This document shows, in pieces, positions 1 to 7,352 of a DNA stretch of 11,753 nt; the stretch's first letter is position 1, and the number at the start of each line of letters is the position of its first letter. Both the position numbers and the translations under genes were made by a program. The notes beneath the pieces were generated by a model that was not told the DNA's origin, did no database searches, and saw nothing but the letters and a program-made list of their open reading frames with translations. The DNA comes from Candidatus Dojkabacteria bacterium UBA2259 (GTDB lineage Bacteria > Patescibacteriota > Dojkabacteria > SC72): positions 1-11,753 of the forward strand of contig DDXN01000008.1 in NCBI GenBank assembly GCA_002347605.1. Reading direction: 5' to 3'.

Positions 1-1438
1 GGAGAAAGCTGGAGTAGATTTGTTAGACCCACATAAGCCATTCGTAGATGAAGTTATATACAGCTGTGAATGTGGTGGAACTAAAAAAAGAGTAAATGAT
101 GTAATTGATGTATGGTATGATTCTGGTTCAATGCCCTTTGCAAGATTTCACTATCCTTTTGAAAACAAAGAGAAGTTTGAGAGTAAATACCCTGCAGAGT
201 TCATAGCTGAAGGAGTTGATCAAACGAGAGGATGGTTTTACACATTGCATGTACTAGGTATTGCATTGTTTAATCAGAAAGCATTTAGAAATGTTGTTGT
301 TAATGGTATGGCACTTGCTCCTGATGGTACTAAAATGTCAAAGAGTAAACGCAACTATCCAGAGGTAAACACTGTTATTGACTCAATGGGAGCTGATGCG
401 CTGAGGTTATACTTTTCCAGCTCTCCAATAGTTCATGGAGAGGAGGTCATATTTAACGAGAAATTTGTGAAAGAGATTACCTCTTTAGTTTTACTTCCAT
501 ACTGGAACTGTATTAAGTATTTCCTTAATTACAAAGAGCAATTTAATTTGGAATATACCCAAAATCAAAAGAGTGAAAACATAATGGATAGATGGATTGT
601 TTCAAAGCTTAATCAAACAGTTAGGGATGTTACAAAGTATATGGATGAGTACAGATTACAGAGTGCAACAAAGCATATTTTTGAACTAATAGATGTACTT
701 TCAAAATGGTATATCAGAAGATCAAGGGAGAGATTTGTTGTTGGAGACAAACAGGCACTTGGGACTTTAGGTTATGTACTACTTGAGATATCAAAACTTT
801 TAGCACCTTTTGCTCCATATATTTGTGAATCAGCATATTTAACACTTATGCCTCAAGGAAAAGAGTCTGTTCATTTGGAAGAGTATCCTGCATTTAACAA
901 AGAAGATTTTGATGAGGAGTTATTAAATGAGATGGAGATTGTCAAAGCAGTGTGTTCAATTGGTTTAAATATTCGAGATGAAAACAAACTGAAAGTTCGA
1001 CAACCTCTATCCAAGGCTTACATCCCAATATTAGATCCAAAAATGCAAGAAATTGTTAAAGGGGAGTTAAATGTAAAAGAGGTAGAGTATTCTAAGTCAT
1101 TGGTAGAAGGAGAAGGGATATCTTCCTTGAGTAACGCTTCTGTATTTGTAAGTTTAGATATACGGGTAAGTGAAGAATTGAAAGAGGAGGGGGTGTTAAA
1201 TGAGATATTAAGAGGGTTACAGGTTGCAAGAAAAGAGAGTGGTTGTGAAGTAGGAGAGTTAATCTCTCTTAGATATGAAACCCAAGATGAATATATTTCA
1301 AAATTGATTGAGAAGTATTTGGAGAGTATAAAAAAGAGTATATACATTAAGGAGATTCAAAAGTTACAACAAATTGAGAATGGAATACAGATAAAGGTTG
1401 GAGAGAGTGTTTTAGGGGTGGAAATACTTAAAATCTAA
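1..1438 (+). CDS. ileS: Isoleucyl-tRNA synthetase, type 2 (C-terminal half, 5' truncated by window edge)
   Basis: Charges tRNA-Ile with isoleucine in the cytoplasm. The reading frame is open to the first base, so the gene begins upstream and the N-terminal Rossmann half with the HIGH motif is outside. Visible in order: a Cys-x-Cys-Gly stretch followed by DVWYDSGSMP, the GVDQTRGWFYT segment, the catalytic KMSKS loop (bases 332-346), then the helical anticodon-binding domain starting near MDRWIVSKLN, and the KVRQPLSKAY segment. The loop continues KRNYPEV, as in eukaryote-like type 2 IleRS; ordinary bacterial type 1 enzymes usually have an LGN-type continuation and a C-terminal four-Cys zinc finger, which is absent here. 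Type 2 enzymes are generally insensitive to mupirocin (family knowledge, not tested here). The last 27 bases overlap the convergent carD-like gene. A TTG at base 20 is internal, not a start. Identity very secure. Confidence 0.96.
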   Translation, partial: EKAGVDLLDPHKPFVDEVIYSCECGGTKKRVNDVIDVWYDSGSMPFARFHYPFENKEKFESKYPAEFIAEGVDQTRGWFYTLHVLGIALFNQKAFRNVVVNGMALAPDGTKMSKSKRNYPEVNTVIDSMGADALRLYFSSSPIVHGEEVIFNEKFVKEITSLVLLPYWNCIKYFLNYKEQFNLEYTQNQKSENIMDRWIVSKLNQTVRDVTKYMDEYRLQSATKHIFELIDVLSKWYIRRSRERFVVGDKQALGTLGYVLLEISKLLAPFAPYICESAYLTLMPQGKESVHLEEYPAFNKEDFDEELLNEMEIVKAVCSIGLNIRDENKLKVRQPLSKAYIPILDPKMQEIVKGELNVKEVEYSKSLVEGEGISSLSNASVFVSLDIRVSEELKEEGVLNEILRGLQVARKESGCEVGELISLRYETQDEYISKLIEKYLESIKKSIYIKEIQKLQQIENGIQIKVGESVLGVEILKI

Positions 1439-1951
1439 TATCTTAGCTTCCATACCGGTAATTTTTTCAAAAGTTTTACTAGCACTCTCAAGCTCTAAAT
1501 CGGCGGATACAGCTAATTCTCCAATGATATCTCCCATTGCTCTTGATAGTTCATTTTCAATAGATACAGGTATTAATCTCCCATCTTTCTCTCTTCCCCT
1601 TTTTACATGATTACAGTACTGTATTGTTTCAATTGCAGATTCAATAGTTGCTTGAGTTTCTAGTTTTTTAAATATTTCCATTAATCTATTAAAATCTTTT
1701 GTCTTAGGATCTTTGAATGGGGTTTTCTTTAATACTTTAATCTTTTCCTTAATCTCTTTGGCAGGAAAAACCTCTCTAATATTTAAATTGTTTACATTAT
1801 CTAAAGGTGTTGAAATTCTGATAGAGGCATTTATGAATTCAAACTCATAATACATTTTTTTGTTTCCATTAAACTCTATCTCTTTTTTATCCTTAATCCA
1901 TCCAGCACCGTGTGATGGGTAAAATACTTTTGAACCAACCTTGAACTCCAT
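1412..1951 (-). CDS. CarD/CdnL-family transcriptional regulator
   Basis: The N-terminal 60 residues match the RNA-polymerase-interacting (Tudor-like) domain of CarD/CdnL/TRCF: FKVGSKVFYPSHGAG at residues 3-17, a YYEFEF strand, then STPLDNV and an NIREV segment. The rest (to residue 179) is charged and helical, like the DNA-contacting C-terminal domain of CarD, although the usual conserved Trp is not obvious. CarD proteins bind the RNAP beta subunit and stabilise open complexes at promoters. I start at the ATG at 1951. A TTG at 1963 would add four residues, but a TATTGT hexamer ends 8 nt before the ATG and overlaps that TTG. No Shine-Dalgarno is visible. The 3' end overlaps ileS by 27 bp on the opposite strand. 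It is divergent from yvcK with about 60 bp between starts. Confidence 0.86.
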   Translation of the reverse strand: MEFKVGSKVFYPSHGAGWIKDKKEIEFNGNKKMYYEFEFINASIRISTPLDNVNNLNIREVFPAKEIKEKIKVLKKTPFKDPKTKDFNRLMEIFKKLETQATIESAIETIQYCNHVKRGREKDGRLIPVSIENELSRAMGDIIGELAVSADLELESASKTFEKITGMEAKILDFKYFHP

Positions 1952-1959
1952 AGTAGTAA

Positions 1960-1965
1960 ACAATA
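1960..1965 (-). promoter_or_regulatory. Putative -10 hexamer of carD-like gene (leaderless)
   Basis: TATTGT lies 8 nt before the ATG at 1951, with no Shine-Dalgarno between. This spacing would put the transcription start at or next to the ATG. No convincing -35 was seen. Assigned by pattern only. Confidence 0.4.
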
Positions 1966-2001
1966 TGAGAATTAAACATTTAATTATATCATTTTTTAAT
2001 A

Positions 2002-2007
2002 TACAAT
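2002..2007 (+). promoter_or_regulatory. Putative -10 hexamer of yvcK (leaderless)
   Basis: TACAAT is followed by exactly 7 nt and the ATG of yvcK. No Shine-Dalgarno is present and the -35 region is poor. It is close to the -10 of the divergent carD-like gene, so the 63-bp intergenic region would serve both directions. Confidence 0.48.
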
Positions 2008-2014
2008 TATACCA

Positions 2015-3034
2015 ATGAAGATTACATTAATAGGGGGAGGGACAGGTACCTCAACAGTGTTAGAAGGGTTAAAAAAACATAAAGACTTAGAATTAAGCGT
2101 GATTGTAGGAATGATGGATGATGGAGGTAGTAATGCTATTGTGAGAGATGAGTTTGGGTTACTCCCACTTAGTGATTTAAGGAAGTCCATAATTGCACTT
2201 TCACAGGAGAATGAGAACAATATTATTAGAGAGCTTTTTACGTACAGATTTACCCAAGGAGATGGCTTAAAGGGTCATACACTTGGGAATTTGTTAATGA
2301 TAGCTATGACAGAGATAACAGGCTCAGAGGTAGAAGCTATTGAGATGTTTAAATATCTTTTTAGTGTATCAGGAAATATCATACCTGTTACGCTAGACAA
2401 GGTAAGACTAGTTGCAGAGTATTCTAATGGAGAGAAAATTCTTGGAGAGCACCTTATAGATGAGCCAGATATCCAAGCAAAGATTGTAAAATTCTATTTA
2501 GACAAAAAAGCAAAAGCGTATCAAGGAGCAGTTGATAGTATACTGAATTGTCAATACATAGTTGTAGGACCTGGGGATTTGTATACAACAACTCTTGCAA
2601 ACATATTGGTAGAAGGGATTCCACAAGCTATGCAAAAGACAAAAGCCAAACTCATTTTCATACCTAATTTAATGTCTAAGGTTGGTCAAACAAGAGGATT
2701 AACTCTAAATAGTATGATTAATACAGTAGAAGGGTATGTTGGAAGGAAGTTTGACTATATTCTAGTTAATAATGGAAGAATTCCAAAAGAGGCGTACAAA
2801 AGATATATTAAGGATGGGGAGCATCTCTTTGTTGATGATTTAAAGGAGGTAAAAAACAGAGGGATAATAAGGACCGATTTAGTTGCAAACTCTGTTATAA
2901 AAAGGGAAAAAGGTGATACACTTGCGCGCAGTCTTGTTAGGCATGACTCAGAAAAACTAGAAAGAGAGCTTTACAAGATATTTAGACAGGGGTGGAAGTC
3001 TGCCCTATCCGCGTTTCTTTCCCTGTATCGTTAA
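2015..3034 (+). CDS. yvcK: YvcK/CofD-like protein (gluconeogenesis factor family)
   Basis: A 339-residue protein, normal length for the family. Visible motifs: the N-terminal nucleotide-binding loop ITLIGGGTGTS (residues 3-13), DDGGS (35-39), LSDLRKSI (52-59), GHTLGNLLM (87-95), VGPGDLYTT (184-192) and NLMSKVGQTRG (218-228, the position of the usual NLMTQPGET-type loop). YvcK proteins resemble the F420 enzyme CofD but have no proven transferase activity; in Firmicutes and Actinobacteria they bind UDP-GlcNAc-type nucleotides and are needed for cell-wall homeostasis on gluconeogenic carbon sources. The usual neighbours rapZ and whiA are absent. The nearest genes instead are a CarD-like regulator and a methyltransferase, the latter overlapping its last 30 bases from the other strand. 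The Arg-rich tail (residues 326-339) extends past the conserved core. Confidence 0.93.
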   Translation: MKITLIGGGTGTSTVLEGLKKHKDLELSVIVGMMDDGGSNAIVRDEFGLLPLSDLRKSIIALSQENENNIIRELFTYRFTQGDGLKGHTLGNLLMIAMTEITGSEVEAIEMFKYLFSVSGNIIPVTLDKVRLVAEYSNGEKILGEHLIDEPDIQAKIVKFYLDKKAKAYQGAVDSILNCQYIVVGPGDLYTTTLANILVEGIPQAMQKTKAKLIFIPNLMSKVGQTRGLTLNSMINTVEGYVGRKFDYILVNNGRIPKEAYKRYIKDGEHLFVDDLKEVKNRGIIRTDLVANSVIKREKGDTLARSLVRHDSEKLERELYKIFRQGWKSALSAFLSLYR

Positions 3035-3703
3035 TAATTTCCCGTTTATGGGTGTTGATAAGTTTTTTCCTTCACAGTATATATTTAAGTCAAAATAGGG
3101 TGATAGTAGGGATATTAATCTTTCCACTTTACTTGTTTTAATTGGGTGATATTCAACAGAGATATTTAGTACCTTTCCTAAGATATGTTTATGACTATTT
3201 AATATATCTATCTCTTTCCCTTCGGTATCAATTTTTAACATATCAATCTCATCAACATTTTCTAGATATCTATCTAATCTTGTACACTCTACTTTGACTG
3301 GTTTAGTATTTTCTTTCCCACTCCAACTTTTTGGAAGTAGGCTAGAGTTTGAATGCCAATTCCCACCACTGTTGTCTATATACAGGTTGCATGTACCATC
3401 TCTTTGGCATACGGCCATATTAAGTAGTGTAATATCTAAAAACCCATTGTTTTGTATATTCTCTTTTAATATCTCAAAGGAAATGGGGTTTGGTTCAAAT
3501 GAAAGAATTTTGGAATTTGGAAAAAGAGATTTAAAGTAGATTAGAGAGATACCAATATGTGAACCAATATCTACAATGAAAGGAGAATTTTTCTCTGAAT
3601 CAAATCTGTAGATCTCTTGATTCCAGACCTCTCTTTTTATGCTATGATATTCCTTTTTGTTACTGTAGTGTACACTGTATTTACCTAGTCTAGTTGAATC
3701 CAT
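3005..3703 (-). CDS. FkbM-family SAM-dependent methyltransferase
   Basis: Class I methyltransferase of the FkbM type, which usually O-methylates sugars or other secondary products. Counting from the upstream TTG at 3727, motif I is FIVDIGSHIG (residues 49-58), the acidic ribose-binding end of strand 2 is FEPNP (76-80), a Ser/Asn-rich loop NSGGNWHSNSS follows (118-128), then LKIDTEGKEIDIL (163-175), the FkbM signature, and ISVEYHP (188-194). The start is ambiguous: TTG at 3727 overlaps the previous gene by 11 bp, whereas ATG at 3703 (chosen) follows its stop by 13 bp and has a TATACT hexamer 5 nt upstream. It probably shares an mRNA with the glucosaminidase-like gene. The substrate cannot be read from sequence; a glycan target fits the envelope-related neighbours (inference). 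The 3' end overlaps yvcK by 30 bp. Confidence 0.88.
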   Translation of the reverse strand: MDSTRLGKYSVHYSNKKEYHSIKREVWNQEIYRFDSEKNSPFIVDIGSHIGISLIYFKSLFPNSKILSFEPNPISFEILKENIQNNGFLDITLLNMAVCQRDGTCNLYIDNSGGNWHSNSSLLPKSWSGKENTKPVKVECTRLDRYLENVDEIDMLKIDTEGKEIDILNSHKHILGKVLNISVEYHPIKTSKVERLISLLSPYFDLNIYCEGKNLSTPINGKLLTIQGKKRG

Positions 3704-3708
3704 ATTCA

Positions 3709-3714
3709 AGTATA
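3709..3714 (-). promoter_or_regulatory. Possible internal -10 hexamer before FkbM methyltransferase
   Basis: TATACT (one mismatch to TATAAT) sits 5 nt before the ATG at 3703 and overlaps the stop region of the upstream gene. It may give the methyltransferase its own near-leaderless transcript. An upstream GGAGAG could alternatively act as a ribosome site for one of the TTG starts. Confidence 0.3.
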
Positions 3715-3716
3715 CT

Positions 3717-4307
3717 TTACTCTCCAATGATATTCATCAATCTAGATACTTTACCAGCCCAGCTTGAAGCAGAAGGAGGACAGTAAACTCTACCTATTTC
3801 GTAAGGGGTATCTAAACCTTTAGCATAGTAACCTGCTAAACCTTTTGATACACTCCATATACCATCTTTCCAGTTATCAAATCCATATTTACCCCAACCC
3901 CATGCATTGTAAGCTCTGAAGTTATGTATTCCACCACTAGACTCAACAATGGATATTGAGGCAACTAATCTATAGTCGATACCGTACTGATTTGCAGCAT
4001 ATACAAACTCATCTGCATACTTTGCTAAAGGAGAGTTTCTTTTCTCAAGGAAGTTCCTAATGTTTTGAATTTTCCTTTGGTTTTGTATATCTTGAGGAGT
4101 TATAAAAACAGCAGAGTCTAGTATAGTCTCTTGTACAGGAGTACTGTCAATATACTCTAAGTCTATCGCATACTCCTTGATAAAAGTATCTTGATCTATA
4201 CCAATAGCTGCTTTAGGAGATATTTGATATATCATATTTAGTATTAATCCAGTAGCAAGAACACCTACTATTCCCATTAATACGTTTTTTTTGTTATATG
4301 TTTTCAT
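3717..4307 (-). CDS. Membrane-anchored glucosaminidase / lytic-transglycosylase-like peptidoglycan enzyme
   Basis: A 196-residue protein. After a Lys-rich N-terminus a single hydrophobic segment (about residues 9-28) acts as signal anchor, so the rest is outside the membrane. Residues 40-95 form a linker. The C-terminal 100 residues resemble the lysozyme-fold glucosaminidase/Bax-like domain: YGIDYRLVASISIVESSGG (108-126) holds the likely catalytic Glu122, followed by NAWGWGKYGF (134-143), where an N-x-x-G-x-G-type stretch is typical, and YCPPSASSWAGKV (175-187). Expected role: cleavage of glycan strands for growth, division or attachment. The exact bond cleaved (glucosaminidase or transglycosylase) is not decidable here. 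It heads a probable two-gene unit with the FkbM methyltransferase and is divergent from the capA-like gene across 74 bp. Confidence 0.82.
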   Translation of the reverse strand: MKTYNKKNVLMGIVGVLATGLILNMIYQISPKAAIGIDQDTFIKEYAIDLEYIDSTPVQETILDSAVFITPQDIQNQRKIQNIRNFLEKRNSPLAKYADEFVYAANQYGIDYRLVASISIVESSGGIHNFRAYNAWGWGKYGFDNWKDGIWSVSKGLAGYYAKGLDTPYEIGRVYCPPSASSWAGKVSRLMNIIGE

Positions 4308-4310
4308 ATT

Positions 4311-4319
4311 TTTATATTT
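4311..4319 (-). promoter_or_regulatory. Putative -10 region of glucosaminidase-like gene
   Basis: Just upstream of the ATG at 4307 is an overlapping pair of candidates: AAATAT ending 6 nt before the ATG and TATAAA ending 3 nt before it. No Shine-Dalgarno is present. This fits a leaderless start but is weaker than the other cases in this window. Confidence 0.3.
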
Positions 4320-4369
4320 TTGTTTTTACCCTATAGTTAATCTTTTTAGAAAAAAATCCTTTTATATTA

Positions 4370-4375
4370 TATATT
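4370..4375 (+). promoter_or_regulatory. Putative -10 hexamer of capA-like gene (leaderless)
   Basis: TATATT followed by 6 nt and ATG. The same hexamer and spacing precede the ATP-grasp gene at 11239. There is no Shine-Dalgarno. Its position selects the ATG at 4382 over the in-frame ATG at residue 6. Confidence 0.48.
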
Positions 4376-4381
4376 CTATAT

Positions 4382-6079
4382 ATGTTAAATATTTCAATGG
4401 CTACAGGGAAAAAGCTTAGAAGAAAAACTAAAAAACATCCTATTCTTCTATACCTCATTATACCATTTTTAGGTTTTTTTTTCTACCTTGTTGTATTTGC
4501 AAAGCTACCAATAGAGGCGATGCCTGATATATTTGTATATACTCCTCCAGTAGTTAAATACGAGACTTTTAGAGTTTCTTTTGATTCAGATATATCACAG
4601 GATATCCAAAGTATCATTAAAGCATCAGTTGAAGATATACAGTTAAATGATACAAAAAGGTTTGAGTTTGTAAAAAGAGGAGATTACAAGATTGAATATA
4701 CTCAAGATATTGAAAATACGCTGTACTTTAAGGAATATGTTCCAGTTGGACATGCATATTGGATAAAGGAATCTACTTCACTTGAAGAGATAAAGGATTT
4801 TGGAAAGGTATATATCTCATCTGAAGGATATGATTCTTCTAAACCTTTTTTAGAGGAGATTTTGGGAGAGGGTGTAGAGATAGTTAGTACTCAAGATTTA
4901 CTTTCTACTCTTTTAGAGAGTGAGAACAGTATTGGATTTGTACCTGTAGAAGATTTAACAAAGGGTATGAAAGTACTTTCCTTAGATGGTAAATACTGTC
5001 TTTCGGATGGCTCAGGATGTCTTAAGGCAGGGTATATGTTGGTTGATGGAAAAAGAAATGAGTTTGTTTCCCATATTATTAATCACAACATGGGACTTAA
5101 GTATGGAGAGAGTAGGAGTGTAAATAGCGAAAGTATTGTAAAAATCAATATGAGTGGTGTTGTAGCTATATCTAGGGGTTTAGCAAGTAAGATTGATTCA
5201 ACAAAAAACTATGCATATCCTGCAAGAGATTTGGGTAAGTTTCTTTCTGATGCTGATCTCACACACATTTCAAATGAGGTTTCTTTTGTAAATGGTTGTA
5301 CAGGGTATACTGGTATGAGGTTTTGTGCTAAACCAGAATATATTGAGACATTAAAGGTTAGTGGTGTGGATATTGTTGAATTAACAGGAAATCATAACAA
5401 TGACTATGGATCTACAAATAACAAGAATACAATTGAAACATATACATCATTGGGATGGGATCACTTTGGGGGAGGGCTTAACAGGGAGGATGCTAGTAGA
5501 GTACTTTACAAAGAGGTGAAGGGTAATTTAATCGCTTTCATGGGTTACAACTATTACAATACAATGTATGACCAAGCTCCATTGGCAAAAGAGAGTACTG
5601 CTGGTGCTAATTCTTACTCTGTTGAGAAATTAACTAAAGATATTAAGGAAGCGAAAGAGAAGGGGGCTGTAGCTATTGTGACATTCCAATTTCAGGAGTG
5701 TTACAGCTATCCATCTTCTGATGTAATCTATCCAGTATGTTACAAGCCTTTATCATCTCCAGATCAAAAGAAAGTATTTAGACAGGCTATTGATTTAGGT
5801 GCAGACATAGTTGTTGGTACACAAGCACATCAGCCCCAGACATACGAAGTTTACAAAGATGGAATAATTTTCTACGGATTAGGGAACCTTTACTTTGATC
5901 AGGATGAATGGATTGGTACAAGGCAGGGTATAGTTCTTTCTTTGTATATTCAAGAGAATAACTTAATACAGGTAAAGATGACTCCAACCATTATGGATAG
6001 CTCATTAATTCCAAAAGTTGCAGAAAAGGCTGATAGTAATTTGCTTCTAAATTTGTTGAAGAGTGCTAGAACTTTCTGA
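4382..6079 (+). CDS. Membrane-anchored CapA-family protein with N-terminal extracellular domain
   Basis: A 565-residue protein. A basic N-terminus (KKLRRKTKKH) precedes one TM segment (residues 20-40), so the bulk is extracellular. Residues 60-245 form a separate alpha/beta region; NSIGFVPVEDL (182-192) recalls periplasmic solute-binding folds (weak inference). Residues 255-545 are the CapA domain of the calcineurin-like metallophosphoesterase superfamily: THISNEVSF (294-302), ELTGNHNNDYG (333-343), GTQAHQPQTYEVY (479-491) and FYGLGNLYFDQ (497-507). The usual first metal-ligand motif GD is replaced by GVV (259-261). Four Cys near 206-213 and 306-315, and two near 440-453, could form disulfides. 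CapA proteins act in poly-gamma-glutamate or other surface polymer synthesis; no capB/capC genes are here, so a direct PGA role is unproven. It is the only gene in the window ending in TGA. Confidence 0.85.
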   Translation: MLNISMATGKKLRRKTKKHPILLYLIIPFLGFFFYLVVFAKLPIEAMPDIFVYTPPVVKYETFRVSFDSDISQDIQSIIKASVEDIQLNDTKRFEFVKRGDYKIEYTQDIENTLYFKEYVPVGHAYWIKESTSLEEIKDFGKVYISSEGYDSSKPFLEEILGEGVEIVSTQDLLSTLLESENSIGFVPVEDLTKGMKVLSLDGKYCLSDGSGCLKAGYMLVDGKRNEFVSHIINHNMGLKYGESRSVNSESIVKINMSGVVAISRGLASKIDSTKNYAYPARDLGKFLSDADLTHISNEVSFVNGCTGYTGMRFCAKPEYIETLKVSGVDIVELTGNHNNDYGSTNNKNTIETYTSLGWDHFGGGLNREDASRVLYKEVKGNLIAFMGYNYYNTMYDQAPLAKESTAGANSYSVEKLTKDIKEAKEKGAVAIVTFQFQECYSYPSSDVIYPVCYKPLSSPDQKKVFRQAIDLGADIVVGTQAHQPQTYEVYKDGIIFYGLGNLYFDQDEWIGTRQGIVLSLYIQENNLIQVKMTPTIMDSSLIPKVAEKADSNLLLNLLKSARTF

Positions 6080-6111
6080 TATATTGAATAAGGAAATAAA
6101 TTTTTTCTCTA

Positions 6112-6117
6112 TATAAT
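6112..6117 (+). promoter_or_regulatory. TATAAT directly abutting the GTG start of the Pro/Thr-rich gene
   Basis: A consensus TATAAT ends immediately before the GTG at 6118. This is too close for a normal leaderless start at that GTG, because initiation about 7 nt downstream would fall inside codon 3. Either the hexamer is incidental, or the gene is co-transcribed from capA, or it uses TATATT at 6080-6085. Confidence 0.25.
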
Positions 6118-6933
6118 GTGGATAACAATACAAATAGTAATTTAGGAAATAATCAGAATTTAAGTAATGGGAGTTCACCTGTAAATAATGATGACTTTAA
6201 CTCAGTGCAACCATCGTCTCCAGTTGCGGACAGTATGGTTACTGATTTAACAGGGATGCCTGTACCAGAGGTAAGTAATGCTCCTGTGGGAGTACAACCT
6301 ATTCAAGAGTCTGTTACCCCTGTTGTGCAAGATACTTCAGCGGAAGCAGCTCCTGTAAGTATTCCATCTTTTGATAGTAGTACACCAGTAGCGCAACCTG
6401 TTAGTATGCCAGAATCTTTCCCATCCTTTGATAATGCCCCAGTTGTGCAAGAGCCTTTGACTTCCGAGCCGGAAATTACACCTACACCAACATTTGATTC
6501 AATACCACAAGCTCAAACTTTGGAGAGTGTTTCAACACCAATGGATACGGTTACACCTACACCAACGTTTGATTCAATACCACAAGCTCAACCCTTTGAG
6601 AGTATTCCAACACCAATGGATACGATTACCCCAACTCCAACATTTGAAACACCAAATACGATAGTAGAGACCCCGGTAACTCCACAAGAGAGCATATCTG
6701 AAGAGACGACTACACCTGTAAATCTTTCTGAACCATTACCATCATTTGCTCCACCACAGGAGAGTCCTCTACCAACAACACAGGAAGAAGAGATAGTTCA
6801 GACTTTGCAGGAAGGTGAAGAGAAGAAAACGGGGGGAAAGGGTGGTACTGCAGTAGTAATAGTTCTCATCATTATAGTTGTAGCACTACTTGCTACAATA
6901 GGGTACTTTGCATACAAGATATTCTTTTCTTAA
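6118..6933 (+). CDS. Pro/Thr/Ser-rich repeat protein with C-terminal transmembrane anchor
   Basis: No family recognised. The 271 residues are: an Asn/Ser-rich N-terminus (1-40), a long disordered Pro/Thr/Ser/Gln region (40-235) with scattered acids, a short basic-Gly stretch EKKTGGKGG (235-243), a strong TM helix (244-263) and a short tail YKIFFS. Positive charge before the helix favours N-inside, C-outside topology, that is, a tail anchor with a cytoplasmic disordered stalk; the opposite cannot be excluded. Two 25-residue repeats plus a partial third lie at residues 120-177, and a P-[ST]-F core recurs six times. It starts at GTG: no nearby ATG is in frame, and the ATG at 6116 opens only a nine-codon ORF. 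It lies 38 bp after capA on the same strand, probably one transcript. A surface or division/scaffold role is possible but not shown. Confidence 0.75.
   Translation: MDNNTNSNLGNNQNLSNGSSPVNNDDFNSVQPSSPVADSMVTDLTGMPVPEVSNAPVGVQPIQESVTPVVQDTSAEAAPVSIPSFDSSTPVAQPVSMPESFPSFDNAPVVQEPLTSEPEITPTPTFDSIPQAQTLESVSTPMDTVTPTPTFDSIPQAQPFESIPTPMDTITPTPTFETPNTIVETPVTPQESISEETTTPVNLSEPLPSFAPPQESPLPTTQEEEIVQTLQEGEEKKTGGKGGTAVVIVLIIIVVALLATIGYFAYKIFFS
6475..6648 (+). repeat. 75-bp in-frame tandem repeat (2 copies plus partial third)
   Basis: Copies at 6475-6549 and 6550-6624 are nearly identical, including silent positions. Both encode TPTPTFDSIPQAQ, then a few variable residues, then TPMDT. A third copy starts at 6625 (ITPTPTFE) and decays. 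The high DNA identity suggests recent duplication by slippage or recombination. Confidence 0.9.
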
Positions 6934-6940
6934 TATCTGA

Positions 6941-7324
6941 CTATTTAGAACTCCATAATCCATGGATATTACAATATTCCCTTGCTGATATATTTTTGTA
7001 CTCTTTTGGTAATGTAAATTCTGCCATAGGTAACTCTCCAGGATTAAGTTGTTTTGTTAAAGTGTATCCATCCATTAGTAACTGTACAAATTGGATATAG
7101 TGGGAATCTTCCATAGGGTGGGGAATATCTCCAACCTTTACTTGGGCTTTACCATCTTGGATATCAATTATTGGTACATGTTTTTCTAATCCTACATCAG
7201 AGTCTTTCTCTTGAAGTAGTTCCATATCTTGTCCACAACAAACTAATGTTCCATTCCCATTGTGTAATACCTCAACTATGTTCCCACATATCGAGCATCT
7301 ATATATTTTTCCTTTTTGTGCCAT
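6941..7324 (-). CDS. dfx: Desulfoferrodoxin (two-iron superoxide reductase)
   Basis: Reduces superoxide to hydrogen peroxide in the cytoplasm without making O2, typical of anaerobes. Starting from the ATG at 7324 the protein has 127 residues and its ligands fall at family positions. The N-terminal desulforedoxin domain has Cys10, Cys13, Cys29 and Cys30 for the FeS4 centre. The catalytic domain has Glu47-Lys48-His49, His69, His75, Cys118 and His121 for the Fe(His)4Cys centre; Glu47 and Lys48 are the known gating/catalytic pair. This match rejects the longer ATG at 7354, which would add 10 residues and overlaps a TATAAT hexamer. A weak purine stretch (AAGAGA) lies before the chosen ATG. Its 3' end is 7 bp from the convergent Pro/Thr-rich gene. 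No rubredoxin or peroxidase partner is visible. Confidence 0.95.
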   Translation of the reverse strand: MAQKGKIYRCSICGNIVEVLHNGNGTLVCCGQDMELLQEKDSDVGLEKHVPIIDIQDGKAQVKVGDIPHPMEDSHYIQFVQLLMDGYTLTKQLNPGELPMAEFTLPKEYKNISAREYCNIHGLWSSK

Positions 7325-7352
7325 ATGTTTTTCTCTTAATTTAATATATTCC

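Noticed and set aside
1018..1347. 109-codon minus-strand frame
   Set aside because: Antisense to the well-supported 3' part of ileS; no independent motif or start signal.
1996..2220. 74-codon minus-strand frame
   Set aside because: Antisense to the nucleotide-binding N-terminus of yvcK and crosses its promoter.
3294..3539. 81-codon plus-strand frame
   Set aside because: Antisense to the FkbM methyltransferase core motifs.
5787..5987. 66-codon minus-strand frame
   Set aside because: Antisense to the conserved C-terminal CapA motifs.
6077..6091. Possible TGA recoding to glycine (capA TGA followed in frame by TAT ATT GAA TAA)
   Set aside because: No recognised gene in the window is interrupted by an in-frame TGA and Gly is written with GGN throughout, so the standard bacterial code fits.
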